From Bacteroides helcogenes P 36-108 (GTDB lineage: Bacteria > Bacteroidota > Bacteroidia > Bacteroidales > Bacteroidaceae), in contig NC_014933.1 of NCBI RefSeq assembly GCF_000186225.1, positions 310,001 through 374,000 on the forward strand: a DNA stretch of 64,000 bases. The letters run 5' to 3'. Position numbers and translations under genes: made by a program. Positions within the stretch are counted from its first letter, which is position 1, and every line of letters begins with the position of its first letter. The notes beneath the pieces are model-generated. The model had not been told where the DNA came from. It worked only from the letters and a program-made list of their open reading frames with translations, and did no database searches. This document shows positions 1 to 8,254 of this stretch, one piece after another.

Positions 1-827
1 CGAACTCCATGCGCCAGATGCAGCCAGCCTTTCGGAGTCTTGATGGGATGTGGCCCTTCACCGTTCTTCACTTCTTTGATGGTATGGTAATAGCGTCGGT
101 CAATGATTGTTTCTTCTTTTACTTCGGCACGGGTCATGTCATCCACCAGTGTCCAACCGATACCACCGCCACTTCCGGCATCAATAAAGCCATCTTGCGG
201 ACGGGTATATAATGCATACTTCCCATCAACGAATTCAGGATGCAACACCACGTTACGCTGCTGGCTCTTGCTTTTCAGATCCGGCAAGCGCTCCCAATTT
301 TTCAGATCTCTGGTACGGGCAATAGCAGCCGTAGCCGTGGCAGAAGACAGGTCACCTGCAGGCGCACCGTCATCATGGCGTTCCGCGCAAAAAATGCCAT
401 AAATCCAACCGTCCTCGTGTGCGGTAAGGCGCATATCATAGATATTGGTTGCCGGAACCACATTTTCGGGCATCGTCACCGGATAATCCCAAAAACGAAA
501 ATTATCCACTCCATTGGGACTTTCTGCCACTGCAAAGAAAGACTTGCGGTCGGCTCCCTCCACACGTACCATCAGAAGGTATTTTCCATTCCACTTGATA
601 GCGCCCGAGTTCATTGCCGCATTTATTCCGATACGCTCCACCAAATAAGGATTTGACTTCTCATCCAGATCGTATCTCCAGAATACGGGTGTATGAGCTG
701 CCGTCACTACGGGATATTTATAACGTGTAAATATACCATTCCCATCTTCCACTGCAACATTCTTTCTCGTAACTAACTCCTCATGCTTCCGAAAGAGTTC
801 CGCTATTTTCTCTTTAAATAATTCCAT
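1..827 (-). CDS. GH130 4-O-beta-D-mannosyl-D-glucose phosphorylase (3' end beyond window)
   Basis: Translating the minus strand from the ATG at 827 gives 275 residues without a stop up to the left edge, so the C-terminus lies outside. The protein has no signal peptide and should be cytoplasmic. The sequence around NIYDMRLTAHEDGW matches GH130 subfamily 1, and the Asp falls at residue 131, the number known for the catalytic Asp of the Bacteroides fragilis enzyme, which also supports this start. The family converts mannosyl-glucose plus phosphate to mannose-1-phosphate and glucose, the last step of mannan breakdown. It starts 16 bp after the GH26 mannanase stop, so the two are probably co-transcribed. 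In B. fragilis the same gene pair is followed by a sugar symporter and an epimerase; these would lie to the left. Confidence 0.88.
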   Translation of the reverse strand, partial: MELFKEKIAELFRKHEELVTRKNVAVEDGNGIFTRYKYPVVTAAHTPVFWRYDLDEKSNPYLVERIGINAAMNSGAIKWNGKYLLMVRVEGADRKSFFAVAESPNGVDNFRFWDYPVTMPENVVPATNIYDMRLTAHEDGWIYGIFCAERHDDGAPAGDLSSATATAAIARTRDLKNWERLPDLKSKSQQRNVVLHPEFVDGKYALYTRPQDGFIDAGSGGGIGWTLVDDMTRAEVKEETIIDRRYYHTIKEVKNGEGPHPIKTPKGWLHLAHGV

Positions 828-843
828 GTCATTATCAGGTTTG

Positions 844-1974
844 TTATTGATATAAGTTCACGTCTGCCGCAAACAGCGTTTTAGGGCTCTTGTAGAATTC
901 CACAAAATCTGCCGCAGAAATCTGTCCCGGATAGGGAGCATAGTAATGGGTGATCTTTTCACGGGCATTGCGCCACACCAATACATAAGCCACCGGATAT
1001 CGTTCCAAGGCAGGAAGCAAAGTTCCCGTCCACCACCTCGCATCAGGAATACCTTCATAGCCTGCTTCCGTAACGGCAATCACCTTGTCATGTGTTTTGC
1101 CCACACTATCTACAATAGAAAGAGATTTATCGAGCCCGGTCAGAAAAACATCACGGTGAAACTGGTAAATATCGAAGCCTACAATATCAACCAATCCATC
1201 ACCCGGATACTTTTTCAAATATTCTGTGGTATCTTTCGGCTCAGTTCCCGGCGAATAGGCATAAAGGACATTATTTACTCCATGTGCACGAAGGCTATCT
1301 ACTGTCATGTGCCACAGGCCCTTGTACTCTTCGGGAGTACACAGTGATTCACCCCACCAAAACCAGCTTCCCGTATGTTCATGCCACGGACGGAAAAGAA
1401 CTGGAACTTTCACACCATCGGTTGTTTTCAGCGAATTGATGAAGTCAGCCACCTTTTCCAGCCAGCCGGCAAACTTTACATGATTGATTCCACCCGGCAA
1501 TACCGACTTAACAACCGCCGAGTCCTTCACATCCCAGGCATCGCCCTCCGTCTTGGGATTGCAAGCGTGCCAACTCAGTGAAATCATACCGCCACGCTGA
1601 TATTGATAGACTATTTCTTTTCTGATTTTATCGAAAGGCACTTTATCCAGATTAGTATCACCGCCCAGTTCCAACTCTCCTAAATCGAAACTGATAACTG
1701 CCGGATAATCACCGCATACACTCTGCACGTCCGAGCGTTTTTCATCGCCCTCCCAACCTATTCCATACACCGTATCATCGTGATGCCCGAACATAATGCC
1801 CTTTGCCCAGGATTGCTTCAAATTAGCCAACAGCTTCCCCGTTTCTGATGTACGTGCCGCAGTCAGATAGCCTTCTGTCATCTGTCGCTTTGAACTTGAG
1901 GTGCAAGCGGTCAACAAACCGGTCGCTGCCATTGCAACCGCAACACCAATCTTTTTCATATCCATGCTTTTCAT
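844..1974 (-). CDS. GH26 beta-mannanase, lipoprotein
   Basis: A 376-residue protein with a lipoprotein signal (LLTAC, Cys about residue 24), so probably membrane-anchored on the periplasmic or surface side. The GH26 signature RPWHEHTGSWFWWG is present; E199 is the expected acid/base and E303 in VTEAGYEG the expected nucleophile. GH26 members in Bacteroides hydrolyse beta-1,4-mannan, releasing mannobiose or longer oligosaccharides. The N-terminus has three possible Met starts (1974, 1965, 1959); the last, MKKIG, gives the most typical lipoprotein signal. It precedes the GH130 gene, and a Bacteroides -7 box lies just upstream (1996-2003). Endo- versus exo-action cannot be told from sequence. 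Confidence 0.9.
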   Translation of the reverse strand: MKSMDMKKIGVAVAMAATGLLTACTSSSKRQMTEGYLTAARTSETGKLLANLKQSWAKGIMFGHHDDTVYGIGWEGDEKRSDVQSVCGDYPAVISFDLGELELGGDTNLDKVPFDKIRKEIVYQYQRGGMISLSWHACNPKTEGDAWDVKDSAVVKSVLPGGINHVKFAGWLEKVADFINSLKTTDGVKVPVLFRPWHEHTGSWFWWGESLCTPEEYKGLWHMTVDSLRAHGVNNVLYAYSPGTEPKDTTEYLKKYPGDGLVDIVGFDIYQFHRDVFLTGLDKSLSIVDSVGKTHDKVIAVTEAGYEGIPDARWWTGTLLPALERYPVAYVLVWRNAREKITHYYAPYPGQISAADFVEFYKSPKTLFAADVNLYQ

Positions 1975-1995
1975 AAACAGTATTTAATAATGACG

Positions 1996-2003
1996 CAAAG
2001 ATA
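1996..2003 (-). promoter_or_regulatory. Putative promoter -7 box for the GH26-GH130 genes
   Basis: The minus strand reads TATCTTTG, matching the Bacteroides primary sigma -7 consensus TAnnTTTG. A clear -33 TTTG was not found. The start codon lies about 22-37 nt downstream. Confidence 0.5.
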
Positions 2004-2079
2004 AGCGATCGAGACACACGAGAATGATATGATTTTATCCCTTTACTATATAAAAAAGAAAAACACGAAAAACAACCCA

Positions 2080-3552
2080 TCACCTCACCTTTATCCCAAT
2101 ACGCTTGTCTGAAACAATGCCACGCTCTATTCTCCGTCCTTCCAACTTGACGGGTTCACTCGTAAACTCAGGTACATTATATGAATAAAGCGAACGGTCA
2201 TAATACTCCCAGGAATTTTCTTGAGGCAGTAAGAACGGTTTGCCGGTTTGTCCGTTCTCATCAATACAAGCCAGATATAAGCGAGTATATAAGCCATCGC
2301 CCCGACGACTGCCGAACACGAACCAACGTGAGTTACTACTCCAATTATGAAAACTTTCCGTATCATCGCTATTCACATTCTTCATTGGACGCATTGAGCC
2401 ATCCTGCAAATTCAGCAGCCATAGATCAGCCTCCTTATGCCAAATCGAGAAATTACCATAATCAGACAAGGTGAACATAATGTATTTACCATCATAGGAA
2501 GGCCTTGGAAAAGATATACTTTTCTTCACCACCTCCGCATTGACCAATGTATCCACCTGTTCTCCGAACGTGCCGTCTTGAGAATTGAACTCTATACTAC
2601 ACAGGCTATAACGTATCTCTTTATACCGTTCTGGTATCGGCTTGGCTTCAGCCGAACAGAAATACAATTTTCTTCCATCGGGAGAAAATACAGGAAAAGT
2701 CTCAAAAGCTTCTTTTTTCTGCAACAACGGAGAACGCAACAACTCATGTGTTTCAGGATGATACACCAAAATATCCGATGCCAGATCCAGCACCTCGATG
2801 CGTTCCTCTTTGGCACAATGAAAAGCCTGGCGTGTATTATTTACCGAATATGCAATATATTTTCCACCCGGATGCCAATAAGGATAGACACATGCTGAAA
2901 GTGTAGAATCAGTCTTTGTATTCAGAAGTTCACACTTCCCCTCTACCTGCATCAAGGTAGCAGCATTCCGTCCCCGTATATGCAAGCTCAAATGATCAGG
3001 ATTTGTTTTATTGAAGGCATGACAATTCAAGCACATACCCGTAACCATTGTGTTTTCCAATAGAGGTCGTTCTTCAAAAGTAGAAAGATTCCGTTCATAA
3101 ATTCCCATTTTGCTGTAAACCTCATATCCCGGAGCTATTTTGCGATATACAATCCCGTAATCTATGGGATAAGGACTGACATACATGGGAAAAGGACGGT
3201 ATTGTTTCCATTTTCCACCTTGCTTGACACTTACCACAAACAGAAGGCTATCGCCACGATTCTCATCCAGAAGTTTATGCCATGCATCTCTGGGAAATGA
3301 TATAATTTTATCATTCAAATGTATCTTACCAGTCTTTCCTCCGACCACTGATACATCTATGCCATCATACTCTCCATCGATGCAATCAAAATTCATCGGG
3401 GCAATGGTAGCGGGTATTGTTACCCCTATATAGTCAGGATAAATATCCGGCCATTCATCCACAATTTCAGGTGAAGTCACCGAATCACCACAGGACGCCA
3501 ACCACAATCCCAATAGTATGCAAACAATTATCTTCTTCATTTTCACTCTCAC
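2080..3552 (-). CDS. TolB-like (PD40) beta-propeller lipoprotein with a CxxCH motif
   Basis: A 490-residue protein. The more likely start is the Met at 3540 (MKKIIVCILL), giving a lipoprotein signal ending LASC. An N-terminal beta-rich part is followed by CLNCH at residues 174-178 (numbered from 3552), a c-type haem attachment motif, and then by propeller repeats with WHPGGKYIAYS, FSPDGRKLYF, PSYDGKYIMF and WSSNSRWFVF, typical of PD40/TolB blades. It overlaps the upstream DUF6057 gene by 4 nt, so the two are translationally coupled. Function is not established: some relatives carry cytochrome-biogenesis labels, but nothing here shows assembly activity. An electron-transfer or carbohydrate-sensing role is only inference. 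Placement between the SusC/D operon and the mannanase suggests a link with glycan use. Confidence 0.75.
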   Translation of the reverse strand: MRVKMKKIIVCILLGLWLASCGDSVTSPEIVDEWPDIYPDYIGVTIPATIAPMNFDCIDGEYDGIDVSVVGGKTGKIHLNDKIISFPRDAWHKLLDENRGDSLLFVVSVKQGGKWKQYRPFPMYVSPYPIDYGIVYRKIAPGYEVYSKMGIYERNLSTFEERPLLENTMVTGMCLNCHAFNKTNPDHLSLHIRGRNAATLMQVEGKCELLNTKTDSTLSACVYPYWHPGGKYIAYSVNNTRQAFHCAKEERIEVLDLASDILVYHPETHELLRSPLLQKKEAFETFPVFSPDGRKLYFCSAEAKPIPERYKEIRYSLCSIEFNSQDGTFGEQVDTLVNAEVVKKSISFPRPSYDGKYIMFTLSDYGNFSIWHKEADLWLLNLQDGSMRPMKNVNSDDTESFHNWSSNSRWFVFGSRRGDGLYTRLYLACIDENGQTGKPFLLPQENSWEYYDRSLYSYNVPEFTSEPVKLEGRRIERGIVSDKRIGIKVR

Positions 3553-5327
3553 TTTTTAAACAACAAATAGTACCAATACGTACCGCCAAACCGTAGCTGC
3601 AATGTCTTTTGTGCATCCTGCCTGGACATATAAATCTGTGCAAACTCCGTGACATCCCGCATTACTTGCTGAGATATGCTCCACGGCATACCATGAAAAT
3701 TTTTATGTGTCTGCGTCCATACATATACCAATGCCTCCTGATAACTGCGCGGAATACGGTCATAACCGGCATCTTTACCCAGAGGATAATATTTCATAAA
3801 ACGATCTATATCACGTTGCTGCATTACATACGCCAACATGTATTCAAATGCCATCCGATTTCGATGGTTATGCCGATACAGCAGCCCCAGCATAATATCC
3901 ACCTCGCGATCGCTGAATAAAAAATCCTCGGTGTATCGCACCTGCCTCAACCAGCCCCACTCCTTGTGTGTATTGATTTTATTTTCATTATATAGATAAG
4001 TCATTGTATCTTCCGCCCATTTTTTATAGAATAATGTCTTCCTCAAAGCACGCAAATATTTTGCCGCCACTTCATAATGTCCATTAATCAAATTCGTCTC
4101 CGCCAGACGTTTGAAGCACCGAACGCTTTTACGAAAATTAGGAATTGCCTCCATAGCTTCAAATGTAAAACGCTGTGCCGTGTTTATCATTCCTAAATGA
4201 TAAAATGCCTCACTTGCAGGTAAAGGGGATGTAAAGTCTCTCTGAAATCCAGGCAATAATCCCTCTGTCCCATTTTGATAGAATTCAAACATCCTGTCAC
4301 CCAGTTGTCCGGTCTTCCCCAAAGCAAGATTCAAACAAGTCACACTGAATGGTGAGGTTGGAGTTTTCATCTCTGCCTTTTCTATAATTTTCCGCCATTG
4401 CTTATTACGCACCAAACGATCATAGTCCAACGCTTCTTCCTTATCCATATCGCAACCGGCAAGTATAAAAAAATAGCCACCTGCCGACAGCATCAACACT
4501 TGCAAAGCAACATTCCGGAATATCTTTTTCTTCACCACAGGCAATGCCACCACTACAAAAGGTAACGCTGCCAATAATATAGAAATCGCTATCTCAAGCC
4601 AAAGAAAAACAATAGGGAAACGATAATAGTTGATGCCTCCCATCAAACGGTATATGGGGAATTGCACCCATACGCTTGCCAGCAATGGGCAAGCCACTCC
4701 AAGCAATCCAATGCAGCAAACCATCCCCACACCGTTCAGAATACTCTTCCTCTTTGAACTGTCCGTAAATTCGCCAACCATCACCCATGTCATAAAAATG
4801 AAATGTACGGCTCCTGCCACCCAATAAAGCAATGGAAGGACAATCAATATATAAAAGAGACGAATACGATTTCCTTTCAGACCGGAATAAATACAAGCAA
4901 CCACCAAAACCATCAATAGGGCAATAACAAACGACAACATGGCATTCTCATCTCCCATAAAGCGCCACAGGACTATGACAGGCAGAAAACTTAAAGGATA
5001 ATATACGTCAACAGCACCCAGCTCTTTCATCAGCCTCCACACCAAAAGCTGCATACCCATGAACAGGATGGACAAGATGCACGCTCCAGCCCAAACATGA
5101 TAATAAAACTGGGTCAGATACTCCGCAACATAATCCGCCACTCCACCCGGAACAGCCACTCTTTCCTGCCAATAATCCGCATCAAACAAAAACAATTGAA
5201 ACTGCTCCTGATAAGACAGATGAGCTGGATAAACATTACACCAAAAAAAGAATGCCGCCGCACCCAAAAGACACGACAAACCAGCTTTCCATATATTTCG
5301 TAAAAAAGATTCCATTCCCGATTCCAT
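3549..5327 (-). CDS. DUF6057-type integral membrane protein
   Basis: A 592-residue protein whose first half (about residues 15-300) holds roughly eight to nine hydrophobic membrane segments. The second half is soluble and helical with Trp/Tyr-rich, TPR-like spacing (for example NLINGHYEVAAKYLRALRKT). This architecture fits the Bacteroidales family DUF6057, which I recall as often adjacent to a PD40 protein. Its stop overlaps the start of the CxxCH propeller gene by 4 nt, so both are probably made together and may form a membrane-anchored complex. A separate promoter box lies at 5378-5385 and a terminator at 5456-5485 separates it from the SusC/D operon. No catalytic motif was recognised. Confidence 0.7.
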   Translation of the reverse strand: MESGMESFLRNIWKAGLSCLLGAAAFFFWCNVYPAHLSYQEQFQLFLFDADYWQERVAVPGGVADYVAEYLTQFYYHVWAGACILSILFMGMQLLVWRLMKELGAVDVYYPLSFLPVIVLWRFMGDENAMLSFVIALLMVLVVACIYSGLKGNRIRLFYILIVLPLLYWVAGAVHFIFMTWVMVGEFTDSSKRKSILNGVGMVCCIGLLGVACPLLASVWVQFPIYRLMGGINYYRFPIVFLWLEIAISILLAALPFVVVALPVVKKKIFRNVALQVLMLSAGGYFFILAGCDMDKEEALDYDRLVRNKQWRKIIEKAEMKTPTSPFSVTCLNLALGKTGQLGDRMFEFYQNGTEGLLPGFQRDFTSPLPASEAFYHLGMINTAQRFTFEAMEAIPNFRKSVRCFKRLAETNLINGHYEVAAKYLRALRKTLFYKKWAEDTMTYLYNENKINTHKEWGWLRQVRYTEDFLFSDREVDIMLGLLYRHNHRNRMAFEYMLAYVMQQRDIDRFMKYYPLGKDAGYDRIPRSYQEALVYVWTQTHKNFHGMPWSISQQVMRDVTEFAQIYMSRQDAQKTLQLRFGGTYWYYLLFKK

Positions 5328-5377
5328 TTTTTATTTCCTGCCAAGCGTCTTCGCCACCATACAGATCAAAGCTTTGC

Positions 5378-5385
5378 CAAAGATA
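5378..5385 (-). promoter_or_regulatory. Putative promoter -7 box for the DUF6057/propeller pair
   Basis: The minus strand reads TATCTTTG, matching TAnnTTTG, about 50 nt before the DUF6057 start at 5327. It lies after the terminator of the SusC/D operon, which supports independent transcription. No good -33 box was seen. Confidence 0.45.
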
Positions 5386-5455
5386 ATCGTTTATAATCAA
5401 TTACTTCAGTATCAGACAAACAAAAGATAATACTTTCTTTTAAGTTTTATTCATA

Positions 5456-5485
5456 AGAAAGGCGAATCTCACGATCCGCCTTTCT
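5456..5485 (-). terminator. Terminator of the SusC-SusD-SGBP operon
   Basis: Arms 5456-5467 and 5474-5485 form a 12-bp stem with one G-U pair and a 6-nt loop, with T-rich flanks. It lies about 105 bp downstream of the glycan-binding lipoprotein stop and before the next gene's promoter. The remaining sequence from 5328 to 5590 shows nothing else recognisable. Confidence 0.65.
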
Positions 5486-5590
5486 TTGATTCAATCATTA
5501 AACAACTATGCTATCCGGTTATTTACAGTGCCCCAGCATCACAAACAACCCCTAAAATGTAAACAGCAATTATTGTTTACTTACTAAAAG

Positions 5591-6424
5591 CTATTTATTG
5601 GAAATCTTCTTATAGCAGAAGAACCAACCTTCCCAACCAGATGATGATGCAGCAGCCAAAACCAGATGGTCACCATCAGCCTTTATTATTTGATAAGTAT
5701 AGCAACGCTGATTATTATCATTAGGTAATACGCCCAACAAAGGTACTGTTCCCGAAAACTTCATCGTACCCAAATCCCAATCGGCAGCAGCAACATCCGC
5801 AGAAACACTGACTGTTCCTTTCTCGCCACGACTTGTATTAACACCTTCACTTAAACTTATAGAGAACCATGCGCCGAGACCATCATTAGGCATACCTTTG
5901 CCAACAGCCTGTTCATCAATAGTCGTGTTATCCGGCGCTCCCCACCAAGAAGGGCCGGTATTACCACTTCCCCAACCACTATTTCCCCAATAGCGGTCAA
6001 GTCCGTCATCCCAAGTCCAAGTAGTAGTTCCTAAATCTGCGCCAAATATCTGATAATAAATTGCTGGCAAATCCGTAAACTCTGTTACCTGAACCGACTT
6101 AGAAGAAGACTTTATGACAGAACCATCCTGATTAATGGTAGAGATATAATAGCTCACTTCACGAGCAGGAGGTACAACCTGAATTTTGGGCTGAGTTCCT
6201 TCTACAATAAGAGCATCATTATCCGCCGAGTACACCTTCACATAACGGGTAGTGTTCAAATTCACTGTAATATTATTGTTTCCTGCATTCTTCGGAACCA
6301 ATTGAAAGCTATTAGTTAATTCTTCTGCGGTCACATTGGCGTCCATAGCAATTTCGTCAATGGCCGGGTCACATGCCACAAACAACACGGCAAATAACGA
6401 TACCGCAAATAATATCTTTTTCAT
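5591..6424 (-). CDS. Putative surface glycan-binding lipoprotein (SusE/F position)
   Basis: A 277-residue protein with a lipoprotein signal (LFVAC, Cys at about 18). It follows SusD with a 28-bp gap, the place where Bacteroides PULs encode SusE/SusF-like surface glycan-binding proteins. The N-terminal third looks like an Ig/SusE-type beta domain. The C-terminal part is rich in Trp and Gly (TTWTWDDGLDRYWGNSGWG, SSGWEGWFFCYKK), suiting aromatic platforms for sugar stacking. No catalytic motif is visible. By context it would hold mannan chains at the cell surface for SusC/D. The specific family is not identified; the call rests mainly on position and lipobox. Confidence 0.65.
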   Translation of the reverse strand: MKKILFAVSLFAVLFVACDPAIDEIAMDANVTAEELTNSFQLVPKNAGNNNITVNLNTTRYVKVYSADNDALIVEGTQPKIQVVPPAREVSYYISTINQDGSVIKSSSKSVQVTEFTDLPAIYYQIFGADLGTTTWTWDDGLDRYWGNSGWGSGNTGPSWWGAPDNTTIDEQAVGKGMPNDGLGAWFSISLSEGVNTSRGEKGTVSVSADVAAADWDLGTMKFSGTVPLLGVLPNDNNQRCYTYQIIKADGDHLVLAAASSSGWEGWFFCYKKISNK

Positions 6425-6452
6425 ATTTTCTCGTTGTTAATATTAAACATGA

Positions 6453-8240
6453 TTATTTCCAGCCCTGATACTCAGAGTCAGCCCCTGTCCAACCGGCATT
6501 CTGCTCTACACTACCGATAGCGACTTGGCTTTCAGGCATTTTCTGGAATCCGGCAGTTGCATTGTAGCGGGTAGCATATCCACCATTATGCGGTGTATTC
6601 TTCTCCGCATTACCACAATAGTAAACAGGCTGGTTTAGCTGCCTCTCAAGAGTTTCAGCCGCAATATGCCAACGCCGTATATCATTCCAACGAATGCCTT
6701 CAAGAGCCAACTCCCAACGGCGCTCATTCTGCAAAGCAGACAGCGAATAGGCAGCTACAGGCGCCAAACCAGCACGCTCACGAACCTTATTAATGCCAGC
6801 CACATCTTCCTTCAACTCACTTTGCATCAACAGTACATCGGCAAAGCGGATGAGGACGAGATCGTGAATATTATTCAGTTGCATATTATTAGGCTTCTGC
6901 AACCAAATATCAGTTCCATACATCAAGTTTTCAAAACAACATACGTATGGATTATCTTTCACGGGAATCTGCGCTTCTTGGGATCCATCATTCACACAAG
7001 AAATCGGTGATATTTTCTTTCCATAGTAATCTGTTTCCTGCACAAAATCACTCCAGCCACCATAGGTATAACTGGAACTTGCAGTCCAGTCTTGCACCGT
7101 TGCCTCTCTGCGTACATCCTTACCGTCACGGTCGGCACTTTTCCAGTCATTTACAAGATTAGGAGCCACAGGGCCGGCTCCCCATCCCTGACCAAAAGGG
7201 AATGTATTTGCATAATCCTGTCCACCGCGAACACCAAAGTATAATGCAATGCCATTGGCATAACCAATGGTTGTCTGCCAATCTGCCAACTTATTGAACT
7301 TGATAGCAAACATGGATTCCGGATTAACCGCATTGTCATCTTCCGCCCATTTCAGATTTTTACCTTTTGTATATTCATAATCCTCTACTGTGAATTTATT
7401 GGTATATGCCCACAAATTGCGGAAATCAGAAACTAAAGAATAACCTGAGTTAGTTACACAATCATCAATATAACCTATAACCTCTTGTTTGTTCAATGAT
7501 GTCCCGTCAGGCATGGCCACTTCTGTAAGCGGGCTATAATTGGTGCTGGTAAGATCTGAAAGAGTTTCTCCATTGCAATAGAAACCAGTATAAAACAGCC
7601 ACGCACGTCCCAACATGGCTTCTGCTGTATATTTGTCCACATGGCCATCCGTTTTACGCACATTGGGCATCATTTTTATCGCATCACGCAAATCTTGAAG
7701 AATCTGTCCCCAAAGCACCTTGACGTCACCTTGTCTAACCAGTTCTCCCGTAGGAACGGTCATCAAAGGAATATTGCCATACATGGAAGCCAGTTCATAA
7801 TGATAGAAAGCACGGAGGAATAAAGCTTCACCCAATATCTGTGCCTTGGTTTCTTCGGACATGGCCGTGTTTGGCAATGCCTGAATCAATGTATTGGCAC
7901 GGTTAATACCTTGATAACGGAGTTCCCAAAAATGATTGGTCATATCAGCATTATAATTGGTAATCAAATCCATCGCCTGCACCAATTTATCATTGGTTCC
8001 GCCTCCACCAAGAGCATCATCACTTGCCAACATGGCATAAAACAAGAATGACTCGTGCGGATAAGCATGTACTGCATTCAGATTCTGATAAATACCGGCC
8101 AATGCAGCAATACCATCAGCCTCCGAAACCGGAAAGTTTTCGGTTGAAAGCTCTCCCATATTCTCCACGTTATTAATATCGCAAGAGCCTAAACTCAGTG
8201 CAACACAAGTAGTCGCTAATAAATATGATATTTTTTTCAT
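6453..8240 (-). CDS. SusD/RagB-like glycan-binding outer-membrane lipoprotein
   Basis: A 595-residue lipoprotein (LSLGSC near residue 19) with the SusD layout: an N-terminal helical TPR-like scaffold (FLRAFYHYELASMYGNIPL; TAEAMLGRAWLFYTGFY) and the C-terminal RagB/SusD signature with FADVLLMQSEL and RRWELALEGIRWNDIRRW. It lies 14 bp after its SusC partner and before the glycan-binding lipoprotein. SusD proteins form the lid on the SusC channel and bind oligosaccharides for TonB-dependent import. The neighbours GH5, GH26, CE7 and GH130 point to beta-mannan oligosaccharides. Confidence 0.93.
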   Translation of the reverse strand: MKKISYLLATTCVALSLGSCDINNVENMGELSTENFPVSEADGIAALAGIYQNLNAVHAYPHESFLFYAMLASDDALGGGGTNDKLVQAMDLITNYNADMTNHFWELRYQGINRANTLIQALPNTAMSEETKAQILGEALFLRAFYHYELASMYGNIPLMTVPTGELVRQGDVKVLWGQILQDLRDAIKMMPNVRKTDGHVDKYTAEAMLGRAWLFYTGFYCNGETLSDLTSTNYSPLTEVAMPDGTSLNKQEVIGYIDDCVTNSGYSLVSDFRNLWAYTNKFTVEDYEYTKGKNLKWAEDDNAVNPESMFAIKFNKLADWQTTIGYANGIALYFGVRGGQDYANTFPFGQGWGAGPVAPNLVNDWKSADRDGKDVRREATVQDWTASSSYTYGGWSDFVQETDYYGKKISPISCVNDGSQEAQIPVKDNPYVCCFENLMYGTDIWLQKPNNMQLNNIHDLVLIRFADVLLMQSELKEDVAGINKVRERAGLAPVAAYSLSALQNERRWELALEGIRWNDIRRWHIAAETLERQLNQPVYYCGNAEKNTPHNGGYATRYNATAGFQKMPESQVAIGSVEQNAGWTGADSEYQGWK

Positions 8241-8254
8241 TGTGTTCTCTCCAA

